From NCBI RefSeq assembly GCF_000721075.1, contig NZ_JOEQ01000012.1:304176-368175 (forward strand): a DNA stretch of 64,000 nucleotides, written 5' to 3'. This DNA is from Streptosporangium amethystogenes. GTDB lineage: Bacteria; Actinomycetota; Actinomycetes; Streptosporangiales; Streptosporangiaceae. This document shows, piece by piece, positions 10,123 through 17,238 of this stretch (within the stretch, counting starts at the first letter, position 1; every line of letters begins with the position of its first letter). The notes beneath the pieces were generated by a model, which was given only the letters and a program-made list of their open reading frames with translations, was not told the origin of the DNA and made no database searches. The translations under genes were made by a program, and so were the position numbers.

Positions 10123-11422
10123 TGAGGGACCTCCATACCGGGCCGTCGGGGTAGGTGTGGTCGGTGATCGACGCGGCGTGCATGGCCGCGCCGAAACCGG
10201 GCAGGCTCGGCGCCACGTAGGCGCCCTTCTCGATCACCACGGGGTCGACGAAGTGCTCGTGCAGGTGGTCGACGTACTCGATCACCCGGTTCTCCATCGA
10301 GCCGCTGACCGCGACGTAGTCGAACATCGACAGGTGCTGCACCAGCTCGCACAGGCCGACCCCGCCCGCGTGCGGGCAGACCGGGACGCCGAACTTGGCG
10401 GCGAGCAGCAGGATCGCGATGTTCTCGTTCACCCCTGCGACACGGGCCGCGTCGATCTGCAGGTAGGAGATCGCGTCGGCCTGCAGGAGCTGCTTGAAGA
10501 CCATGCGGTTCTGGACGTGCTCGCCGGTGGCGACCGGGATGGGCGCGATGCCCCTGGCGATGGCGGCGTGGCCGAGCACGTCGTCGGGGCTGGTCGGCTC
10601 CTCCACCCAGTGCGGGCGGAACTCCGCGAGGGCGTTCACCCAGGCGATGGCGGAGTCGACGTCCCAGCGCTGGTTGGCGTCGATCGCGATGGGGAAGTCG
10701 GCGCCGCAGGTGTCGCGGGCGATGCGCATCCGTCGCCGGTCGTCCTCCAGGTCGGCGCCGACCTTCAGCTTGATCTGGGTGAAGCCCTCCTCCATCGCCT
10801 CCTCGCACAGGCGGCGCAGCTTGTCGTCGCTGTAGCCGAGCCATCCCGGTGAGGTGGTGTAGGCCGGATAGCCGTGCTCGCGCAGGTGGGCGATGCGCTC
10901 GCGCCTGCCGGGCTCGGCGGCGCGCAGGATCTCCAGTGCCTCCCGCGGGGTGAGCGCGTCGGTGAGGTAGCGGAAGTCGACCAGCTCGACGAGCTCCTCG
11001 GGCGACATCTCGGCCAGCAGCAGCCAGAGCGGCCTGCCCGCCCGCTTGGCCTTCAGGTCCCAGAGCGCGTTGACCACGGCGGAGATCGCCATGTGCATGA
11101 CGCCCTTCTCCGGGCCGAGCCAGCGCAGCTGGGAGTCGTGGACCATCTCCTTCCAGAGCGCGCCCATGTCCTCGACGTCCCTGCCGAGCACGTACGGTTC
11201 CAGCGCCCTGATCGCGGAGGTCTGCACCTCGTTGCCGCGTCCGATGGTGAAGGCGAAGCCGTGGCCCTCGAACCCGTCGTCGGTCCTCAGCACCAGGTAG
11301 GCGGCCGAGTAGTCGGGGTCGGGGTTCATCGCGTCGGAGCCGTCGAGCTCCAGCGAGGTGGGGAAGCGGATGTCGTGGGTCTCCATCGAGGTGATGCGGT
11401 ACGCGCCCGCCCCCTCGTTCAT
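10115..11422 (-). CDS. L-fuconate dehydratase (enolase superfamily)
   Basis: Mandelate-racemase-type enolase that dehydrates L-fuconate to 2-keto-3-deoxy-L-fuconate using Mg2+. It has 435 aa, the usual length. Landmarks are [15 protein letters not shown] (typical of fuconate dehydratases), the Lys pair in FTQIKLKVG, metal ligands in [19 protein letters not shown] and ATGEHVQNR, and the catalytic His in [11 protein letters not shown]. Overlaps by 4 bp with the FAH hydrolase gene and by 8 bp with the SDR gene. L-rhamnonate or galactarate dehydratase is less likely because of the signature above and the adjacent alpha-L-fucosidase. Confidence 0.88.
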   Translation of the reverse strand: MNEGAGAYRITSMETHDIRFPTSLELDGSDAMNPDPDYSAAYLVLRTDDGFEGHGFAFTIGRGNEVQTSAIRALEPYVLGRDVEDMGALWKEMVHDSQLRWLGPEKGVMHMAISAVVNALWDLKAKRAGRPLWLLLAEMSPEELVELVDFRYLTDALTPREALEILRAAEPGRRERIAHLREHGYPAYTTSPGWLGYSDDKLRRLCEEAMEEGFTQIKLKVGADLEDDRRRMRIARDTCGADFPIAIDANQRWDVDSAIAWVNALAEFRPHWVEEPTSPDDVLGHAAIARGIAPIPVATGEHVQNRMVFKQLLQADAISYLQIDAARVAGVNENIAILLLAAKFGVPVCPHAGGVGLCELVQHLSMFDYVAVSGSMENRVIEYVDHLHEHFVDPVVIEKGAYVAPSLPGFGAAMHAASITDHTYPDGPVWRSLNG

Positions 11423-12264
11423 GCCTGTCCCGCCGTCTGCCGCTGGGCGCCGAGGCCGTCGATCTCCAGCTCCATGACCTGTCCCGCCCGCAGGTACGGC
11501 TTGTCGGGCAGGCCGAGCGCGACACCGGCGGGGGTGCCGGTGTTGATGAGGTCACCGGGTTCGAGGACCATGAACCGGCTGAGGTAGCGGATGATCTCCG
11601 CCACGGTGAAGACCATGTTCCGGGTGTCGCCGTTCTGGCGCCGTACGCCGTCCACCGACAGGCGCAGGCCCAGGGCCTGCGGGTCGGGGATCTCGTCGGC
11701 GGTGACCAGCCAGGGGCCGAGCGGGTTGAAGGTCTCGCAGGACTTGCCCTTGTCCCACTGGCCGCCGCGCTCCAGCTGGAACTCGCGCTCGGAGACGTCG
11801 TTGGAGATGGCGTAGCCCGCGATCTTGGACAGTGCCTCCTCGTCCGTCTCGACGTAGCGGGCCGTCTCGCCGATGACGACCGCCAGCTCGACCTCCCAGT
11901 CGGTCTTCACGCTGTCCCTGGGGATGAGCACCTCGTCGTTGGGTCCGACGATCGTGTTGGAGGCCTTCATGAAGACGACCGGCTCCGCCGGGATCGGGGC
12001 GTTCGTCTCCTCCGCGTGGTCGCGGTAGTTGAGCCCGATGCACACGATCTTGCCCGGCCGGGCGATCGGGGCGCCGATCCGCAGCCCCTCGGCGTTCAGC
12101 ACGGGAAGCTCGTCCCGCTCCAGCGCCTCGCGGACGCGAGCCACTCCCTGCGAGGCGAAGAAGGCCCCGTCGATCTCCGCCTCCGAGATTTCGCGGAGAT
12201 TACCGGCCCCGTCCAGGACCGCCGGTCGCTCCTGGCCGACGGGTCCCACTCGCAGCAGCTTCAC
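11419..12264 (-). CDS. FAH-family hydrolase, probable 2,4-diketo-3-deoxy-L-fuconate hydrolase
   Basis: Fumarylacetoacetate-hydrolase-fold enzyme, 281 aa. The active region has [16 protein letters not shown], metal ligands in [11 protein letters not shown] and the loop [12 protein letters not shown], and [12 protein letters not shown] near the end. In the hydrolytic fucose route this family splits the 2,4-diketo-3-deoxy acid into pyruvate and L-lactate. First gene of the operon; GTG start at 12264 with AGAGGTG upstream, 17 bp from an operator shared with the FCD regulator. The related ureidoglycolate-lyase or KDR hydrolase roles cannot be excluded from sequence alone. Confidence 0.82.
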   Translation of the reverse strand: MKLLRVGPVGQERPAVLDGAGNLREISEAEIDGAFFASQGVARVREALERDELPVLNAEGLRIGAPIARPGKIVCIGLNYRDHAEETNAPIPAEPVVFMKASNTIVGPNDEVLIPRDSVKTDWEVELAVVIGETARYVETDEEALSKIAGYAISNDVSEREFQLERGGQWDKGKSCETFNPLGPWLVTADEIPDPQALGLRLSVDGVRRQNGDTRNMVFTVAEIIRYLSRFMVLEPGDLINTGTPAGVALGLPDKPYLRAGQVMELEIDGLGAQRQTAGQA

Positions 12265-12280
12265 ACCGCACCTCTCGTTG

Positions 12281-12295
12281 ATACATCCGATGTCT
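12281..12295. promoter_or_regulatory. FCD-GntR operator in front of the fucose operon (ATACATC-C-GATGTCT)
   Basis: 13 of 15 bases are identical to the perfect palindrome at 3908-3922 (second base and centre differ); the ACATC-N-GATGT core is complete. It lies 17-31 bp upstream of the first operon gene, overlapping the expected promoter, consistent with repression. Confidence 0.7.
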
Positions 12296-12704
12296 TACTC
12301 CGCGATGCTGAATGACTTCGAACCTCGATGTCAACCCCTCACAGCCCGATACATCCGATCCGTTATCGAGGAGAAACCTCTTCTAACAGGGAAGATGCTT
12401 GATCGCCGCTTAAACCTGACCCCTATTCATCGGACTTCCCCACCCGAACAGGCGCGGAGATCATTCATGCTGTTCGGCTGCGGTGATGAGGATTCAAGCG
12501 ATCAACTCGCTACAGACATCGGAGGATGAAGCTTGTTACGGTGGAGTTTCGGTGCTATCTCCTGGAAACAGTCCCGCCCTGTGATCGGAGGAGTTCGTTG
12601 CCTCACCCCCACGACGACGCCTCACCCCGGCTCTCCTCGCCGCCGCCCCCCTCACCACCGGGCCATCCGGACCCGGTCCGGCGAACGCGGAGTCGTCAGC
12701 GAAC
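12296..12704. other. Divergent control region between fucose operon and fucosidase
   Basis: About 410 bp without an accepted gene. It holds the FCD boxes at 12349 and 12514 and a strong ribosome-binding site GGAGGAG at 12587-12593 followed by TTG at 12598. From that TTG the reading frame is +1 relative to the fucosidase, while in the fucosidase frame the codons 12600-12704 encode RRRLTPALLAAAPL and a run ending PANA, which looks like a twin-arginine signal peptide. A five-C run at 12606-12610 is where one extra C would join the two frames. Confidence 0.5.
12349..12363. promoter_or_regulatory. Second, imperfect FCD-GntR box (ATACATC-C-GATCCGT)
   Basis: Left arm identical to the operator at 12281; right arm only partly kept (GAT). 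A second half-like copy, AGACATCGGA, occurs at 12514-12523. Both lie between the divergent fucose operon and the GH95 gene and could allow repression in both directions. Confidence 0.45.
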
Positions 12705-15053
12705 ATGAGCCGAGCGGATACCCCCGATGACTTGACGCTCTGGTACGACAAACCGGCCACCGACTGGGAGACCCAGGCATTGCCGATCGGCAACGGCGCG
12801 CTGGGCGCCATGGTGTTCGGCGGCGTCGGCGGCGAGCGGATCCAGTTCAACGAGAAGTCCCTGTGGACCGGCGGTCCCGGTTCCGACGGCTACGACTTCG
12901 GCAACTGGACCTCCCCCAGGCCGAACGCGATCGCCGAGGTCAGGGCGGAGATCGACCGCGACGGCAGGGTGTCCCCCGCGGCGGTGGCGGCCAAACTCGG
13001 CCGGCCCAGGAGGGGGTTCGGCGCCTACCAGACCTTCGGCGACCTCTGGCTGGACATGCCCGAGCCCCCCGAGGCCGCCACCGGCTATCGCCGGGAGCTG
13101 AGCCTGCGCGACGCGGTCGCCAGGGTCGGCTACACCTCGGACGGTGTGACCTACTCCCGCGAGTACTTCGCCAGCCATCCCGGCAACGTCATCGTCGGCC
13201 GGATCTCCGCCGACGAGAAGGGCAAGGTCTCCTTCACACTGCGCACCTCCTCCCCCCGCTCCGACAGGCGGGTCTCGGTCTCGAAGGGGCGCCTGACGGT
13301 CCGGGGCGCGCTCGCCGACAACGGCATGAGGTTCGAGTCACAGGTCCAGGTGATCGCCTGGGGCGGCACCCGCACCGACGGCACCGACCGGATCACCGTC
13401 ACGGGCGCCGACCGCGTGGTGTTCGTGCTGTCGGCGGGCACCGACTACGCCGACGCCTACCCCGCCTACCGGGGCGCCGACCCGCACGCCAGGGTCACCT
13501 CGGCGGTCGACAGGGCCGCCGGGAAGTCGTACGAGAGGCTCAGGTCCGAGCACCTGGCCGACCACCGGAAGCTGTTCGACCGGGTCAGGCTCGACCTCGG
13601 CCAGCAGGCCCCGGCCGTCCCGACCGACAGGCTCCGCGCGGCGTACACCGGTGGCGCCTCGGCCGACGACCGGGCGCTGGAGGCGATGTTCTTCGCCTAC
13701 GGCCGCTACCTGCTGATCGCCTCCTCCAGGGAGGGATCGCTCCCGGCCAACCTGCAGGGCGTGTGGAACGACTCGACCGACCCGCCCTGGTCGGCCGACT
13801 ACCACGTCAACATCAACCTGCAGATGAACTACTGGCTCGCCGAGCAGACCAACCTCGCCGAGACGACCGAACCGTACGACCGCTACATCCGGTCGATGGT
13901 CGCCCCCGGCGCGAGGACCGCGCGGGAGATGTTCGGGGCGCGCGGCTGGGTGGTGCACAACGAGACCAACCCGTTCGGCTTCACCGGGGTGCACGACTGG
14001 GCCACCGCGTTCTGGTTCCCGGACGCGGCGGCGTGGCTGACCCAGCAGATGTACGAGCACTACCGCTTCAGCCGCGACACCGAATACCTGCGCGAGACCG
14101 CGTACCCGGTGATGAAGGGCGCGGCCGAGTTCTGGCTGGACACCCTGCACACCGACCCGCGTGACGGCACTCTCGTGGTCTCCCCCAGCTACTCCCCCGA
14201 GCAGGGCGACTTCACGGCGGGCGCCTCGATGTCCCAGCAGATCGTCTTCGACCTGCTGACCAACGTCCTGGAGGCGGCGAGGGAACTGAGGACCGGCGAG
14301 GCCTTCCAGGCCGAGGTGACGGCCGCGCTGGCCAGGCTCGACCCGGGCATCCGGATCGGTTCCTGGGGACAGCTCCAGGAGTGGAAGGAGGACCTGGACG
14401 ACCGGGGCAACACCCACCGGCACGTCTCCCACCTGTTCGCGCTGCACCCCGGACGGCAGATGACGGCCGGGACCCCCGAATCCGAGGCGGCCAAGGTCTC
14501 ACTCACCGCGCGGGGCGACGGCGGCACCGGCTGGAGCAGGGCGTGGAAGATCAACTTCTGGGCGCGCCTGCTGGACGGCGACCACGCGCACAGGATGCTC
14601 GGTGAGCAGCTCAGCGGCTCCACGCTGGACAACCTGTGGGACACCCACCCGCCGTTCCAGATCGACGGCAACTTCGGCGCCACCTCCGGCATGGCCGAGA
14701 TGCTGCTGCAGAGCCGGCACGACACCGTCCACGTGCTGCCCGCCCTGCCGTCGGCCTGGCCCACCGGCTCGGTCACCGGCCTGCGCGCCTGGGGCGACGT
14801 GACGGTGGATGTCTCGTGGCGGGACGGCGAGGCCGACCGGATCACCCTGCGAGCGGGGAGGACCGGACTTCTCAGGGTCCGCGCGGACCTGATCGGCGGC
14901 GGTTACCATGTCCTGGATGATCGGGGCAGAACACTCGACCCGAGCCGTGACGGCGACGTCCTGGCCGTCGACGCCCAGGCGGGCAGGTCCTACACGATCG
15001 TCAACGGGAGGGTCACCAGGGACCACCCCCTTGACGGGGCACCCCTGAGGTAA
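12705..15053 (+). CDS. GH95 alpha-L-fucosidase (probably secreted; 5' end uncertain)
   Basis: Glycoside hydrolase family 95 enzyme that releases L-fucose from alpha-linked glycans by inversion; 782 aa from the first in-frame ATG. It starts directly in the family N-terminal domain (LWYDKPATDWETQALPIGNG, FNEKSLWTGGP), then the (alpha/alpha)6 barrel with NLQGVWNDSTDPPWSADYHV (about 350), GWVVHNETNPFGF and the C-terminal WDTHPPFQIDGNFG and LLQSRHDTVHVLPALP. All GH95 landmarks are present, so the enzyme should be active. No signal peptide is encoded after this ATG, but a Tat-like one lies just upstream in the same frame without a start codon (see the control-region entry); the true start may be TTG 12598. 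Divergent from the fucose operon, which would catabolise its product. Confidence 0.88.
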   Translation: MSRADTPDDLTLWYDKPATDWETQALPIGNGALGAMVFGGVGGERIQFNEKSLWTGGPGSDGYDFGNWTSPRPNAIAEVRAEIDRDGRVSPAAVAAKLGRPRRGFGAYQTFGDLWLDMPEPPEAATGYRRELSLRDAVARVGYTSDGVTYSREYFASHPGNVIVGRISADEKGKVSFTLRTSSPRSDRRVSVSKGRLTVRGALADNGMRFESQVQVIAWGGTRTDGTDRITVTGADRVVFVLSAGTDYADAYPAYRGADPHARVTSAVDRAAGKSYERLRSEHLADHRKLFDRVRLDLGQQAPAVPTDRLRAAYTGGASADDRALEAMFFAYGRYLLIASSREGSLPANLQGVWNDSTDPPWSADYHVNINLQMNYWLAEQTNLAETTEPYDRYIRSMVAPGARTAREMFGARGWVVHNETNPFGFTGVHDWATAFWFPDAAAWLTQQMYEHYRFSRDTEYLRETAYPVMKGAAEFWLDTLHTDPRDGTLVVSPSYSPEQGDFTAGASMSQQIVFDLLTNVLEAARELRTGEAFQAEVTAALARLDPGIRIGSWGQLQEWKEDLDDRGNTHRHVSHLFALHPGRQMTAGTPESEAAKVSLTARGDGGTGWSRAWKINFWARLLDGDHAHRMLGEQLSGSTLDNLWDTHPPFQIDGNFGATSGMAEMLLQSRHDTVHVLPALPSAWPTGSVTGLRAWGDVTVDVSWRDGEADRITLRAGRTGLLRVRADLIGGGYHVLDDRGRTLDPSRDGDVLAVDAQAGRSYTIVNGRVTRDHPLDGAPLR

Positions 15054-15067
15054 TAGAACACGTTTCA
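15054..15067. promoter_or_regulatory. Exact KstR-type operator (TAGAACACGTTTCA)
   Basis: Exact fit to TnnAACnnGTTnnA, starting at the base after the GH95 stop codon and 177 bp upstream of the cytochrome P450. Only the P450 is downstream in the right direction, so it is the likely target. Confidence 0.7.
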
Positions 15068-15243
15068 GAAAGTAGTCCAACCAAGCGCTTGATCAAGTGC
15101 CTGGCGGTTCAGCGTGCCCCGGGGAGGCGGGAACAACGGATGTCCCGCGAGGAACTCGCCTCGCGACCGGAGGGCACGTCGCCGACCGCACCGACAACGA
15201 GCCGCGTCACAGGACCGGGGACCCGGTTCGCACAGGAGGACCG

Positions 15244-16449
15244 ATGGACATCGATCTGGTCGACCAGGACTTCTACTGGCGGAACGGCGCACCGCACGAT
15301 CAGCTCGCCTGGCTACGGGCGAACGCGCCGGTCTACGCGCACCCGGGTGACGCCGAGCGGGACTGGCCGGGTTTCTGGGCGGTCACCCGGCACACGGACG
15401 TGGTGCACGTCTCCCGCCGTTCCGACCTGTTCTCCTCAAGCAGAAAGCTCGCGCTCTTCGACGAGATGCCCGAGGACCAGCGCGCCCTCCAGCGGATGAT
15501 GATGCTCAACCAGGACCCGCCGGAGCACACCCGGCGGCGCTCCCTGGTCAACCGGGGGTTCACCCCCCGCATGATAGGCGCCCTTGAGCAGCACATCCGC
15601 GACATCTGCCACGAGTTGGTGGACGAGGCCAAGGCGCGCGGCTCGGTCGACTTCGTCAGGGACATCTCCGCCCCGCTGCCGCTGTACGTGATCTGCGAGT
15701 TGCTCGGCGCGCCCGTCGAGGACCGGGACAAGATCTTCAACTGGTCCAACCGGATGATCGGGGCCGAGGACCCGGACTACGCGACCGATCCCGCCGAGGG
15801 CGCGGACGCGGCCATGGAGGTCTACGCCTACGCCAACACCCTGGCCGCCGAGCGCCGGGAACGGCCCCGCGAGGACATCGTCACCAAGCTGATCATGCCC
15901 GACACCGCCGGGGAGACCCTCACCGAGGAGGAGTTCGACCTGTTCGTGCTGCTGCTCGTGGTCGCGGGCAACGAGACCACCCGCAACGCGGCCTCGGGCG
16001 GCATGCTCGCCTTCTTCGAACATCCCGAGCAGTGGCGGCGCCTGGTCGCCGATCGCACCCTCGCCCGCACCGCGGCCGACGAGATCGTCCGCTGGGTCTC
16101 CCCGGTGAACCTCTTCCGCCGTACGGCCACCGTCGACACGACGGTCGGCGGCCAGGAGGTCAAGGCCGACGACAAGATCGTGGTCTTCTACAGCTCCGCC
16201 AACCGGGACGAGGACGTCTTCGCCGACCCCTACACCTTCGACATCGGCCGTGATCCCAACCCGCACATCGGGTTCGGCGGTGGCGGTGCCCACTTCTGCC
16301 TCGGCAACCACCTCGCCAAGCTGGAACTGCGGGTGCTCTTCGAGGTGCTGGCCGAGCGGCTGCCGAAGCTGGAGCAGGCCGGCCCCGCCCGCCGGCTCCG
16401 CTCCAACTTCATCAACGGCATCAAGGACCTGCCGGTCTCCCTCACCTGA
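15244..16449 (+). CDS. Cytochrome P450, CYP125/CYP142-like (steroid C26 monooxygenase type)
   Basis: Soluble bacterial P450 of 401 aa. The I-helix oxygen motif AGNETT is at residues 241-246, ExxR at Glu280-Arg283 (DEIVRW), and the heme loop FGGGGAHFCLGNHLAK has the axial Cys352. The stretches NWSNRMIGAEDPDY, DIVTKLI and NPHIGFGGGGAHF closely resemble CYP125, and CYP142 is also similar; both oxidise the cholesterol side chain at C26 and belong to the KstR regulon. ATG 15244 chosen because AGGAGG lies 5 bases upstream; the frame extends upstream without family-like sequence. An exact KstR box precedes it. No redox partner is adjacent; the 3Fe-4S ferredoxin at 29281 is a candidate. The subfamily call is from memory. 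Confidence 0.82.
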   Translation: MDIDLVDQDFYWRNGAPHDQLAWLRANAPVYAHPGDAERDWPGFWAVTRHTDVVHVSRRSDLFSSSRKLALFDEMPEDQRALQRMMMLNQDPPEHTRRRSLVNRGFTPRMIGALEQHIRDICHELVDEAKARGSVDFVRDISAPLPLYVICELLGAPVEDRDKIFNWSNRMIGAEDPDYATDPAEGADAAMEVYAYANTLAAERRERPREDIVTKLIMPDTAGETLTEEEFDLFVLLLVVAGNETTRNAASGGMLAFFEHPEQWRRLVADRTLARTAADEIVRWVSPVNLFRRTATVDTTVGGQEVKADDKIVVFYSSANRDEDVFADPYTFDIGRDPNPHIGFGGGGAHFCLGNHLAKLELRVLFEVLAERLPKLEQAGPARRLRSNFINGIKDLPVSLT

Positions 16450-16500
16450 GCCCCTGCCGTGATCCTCGGGTACCGCCTCGCGGGGGGCGGCACCCGAGAT

Positions 16501-16517
16501 TTAAACAGATTGTTTAA
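16501..16517. promoter_or_regulatory. Perfect palindrome TTAAACA-GAT-TGTTTAA with nearby -35 box
   Basis: Seven-base perfect arms around a three-base spacer, very AT-rich for this genome, 38 bp upstream of the small HTH gene. TTGACA at 16527-16532 may be its -35 element; no clear -10 follows at standard spacing. Likely an operator; the cognate protein is unknown, possibly the HTH gene product itself. Confidence 0.5.
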
Positions 16518-16554
16518 TACAGTCGGTTGACAATAGATCGTTCAATAAGCGATC

Positions 16555-17019
16555 GTGGTCCGCATGTCCGCGAACCACGATGAATCAGCCGACGTCTTCA
16601 CGCCCCCGGATCCGAGCCGGGCGCGGGCGCACCGCGAATACGCCTCCCTGTCACGCATCACCGAGCGCCACGCGACCGACGACGCCCAGCGCCGCCGGCA
16701 GGTCCACTCCACGGTCCTCGGCGCGCACGAGGCCGTCAGGCTCGTGTCGTTCCTGCTGAGCGGCGCCGCCCATCGCGAGGAGGGCGAGCCGGAGGTGGAC
16801 CGCGCCGACATCACCGCCGCCCTGACCCTGCTGCCCCGCGCCCGCGCGGAGCTGGACGAGCTGGAGGCGGCGCTGCTCCTGATGGCCAGAGGCCGCGACC
16901 TCACCTGGCAGGAGATCGCCTTCGGTCTCGGCCTCGGCACCCCCCAGGCGGCCAAACAACGCTACGAACGACTGGCCGGCCGCACCGAGGGGTCCGCGAA
17001 CGCGCCGACCACGCTGTGA
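16555..17019 (+). CDS. Small HTH DNA-binding protein
   Basis: Protein of 154 aa, cytoplasmic, with no enzyme motif. The C-terminal part LTWQEIAFGLGLGTPQAAKQ (about 117-136) followed by RYERL is a helix-turn-helix like that of sigma-70 region 4 or small actinobacterial DNA-binding proteins; the central part is helical and rich in Arg and Glu. GTG start at 16555, with an ATG three codons later as alternative. A perfect 17-bp palindrome lies upstream, suggesting autoregulation. The last bases of this gene are duplicated 73 bp downstream. The target genes are not evident. Confidence 0.65.
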   Translation: MVRMSANHDESADVFTPPDPSRARAHREYASLSRITERHATDDAQRRRQVHSTVLGAHEAVRLVSFLLSGAAHREEGEPEVDRADITAALTLLPRARAELDELEAALLLMARGRDLTWQEIAFGLGLGTPQAAKQRYERLAGRTEGSANAPTTL

Positions 17020-17045
17020 TCCTTGGCGGGGAGCCGTCCAGCGGT
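17001..17045. repeat. Direct repeat, copy 1 (45 bp, covers 3' end of HTH gene)
   Basis: 45 bp repeated at 17074-17118 with two mismatches. Copy 1 includes the last codons and stop of the HTH gene, so the second copy looks like a short tandem duplication of the gene tail and its downstream region. Confidence 0.75.
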
Positions 17046-17073
17046 CGGCCAGGTCGGCGAGCGCCCGGACCGC

Positions 17074-17118
17074 CGCGCCGACCACGCGGTGATCCTTGGC
17101 GGGGGGCCGTCCAGCGGT
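17074..17118. repeat. Direct repeat, copy 2 (45 bp)
   Basis: Second copy, offset by 73 bp from copy 1 and differing at two positions (T/G and A/G). It lies in the 219-bp region between the HTH gene and the end of the convergent kinase gene. No function is evident. Confidence 0.75.
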
Positions 17119-17238
17119 TCCCCGACCTGGCCGGCCGCGTGAACGGTGCCGCCCTCAGCGCGGATCTCCTCCCGGCGGACGGCGATCATCAAAGGTGGGT
17201 CCAGCCGGTGCCGGCCACCGAAGGGTCTCCCGCCGGAA

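Noticed and set aside
12526..12708. Possible small gene of 60 codons upstream of the fucosidase
   Set aside because: Pro/Ser/Arg-rich composition without family; better explained as the frame that would join the fucosidase after a one-base change.
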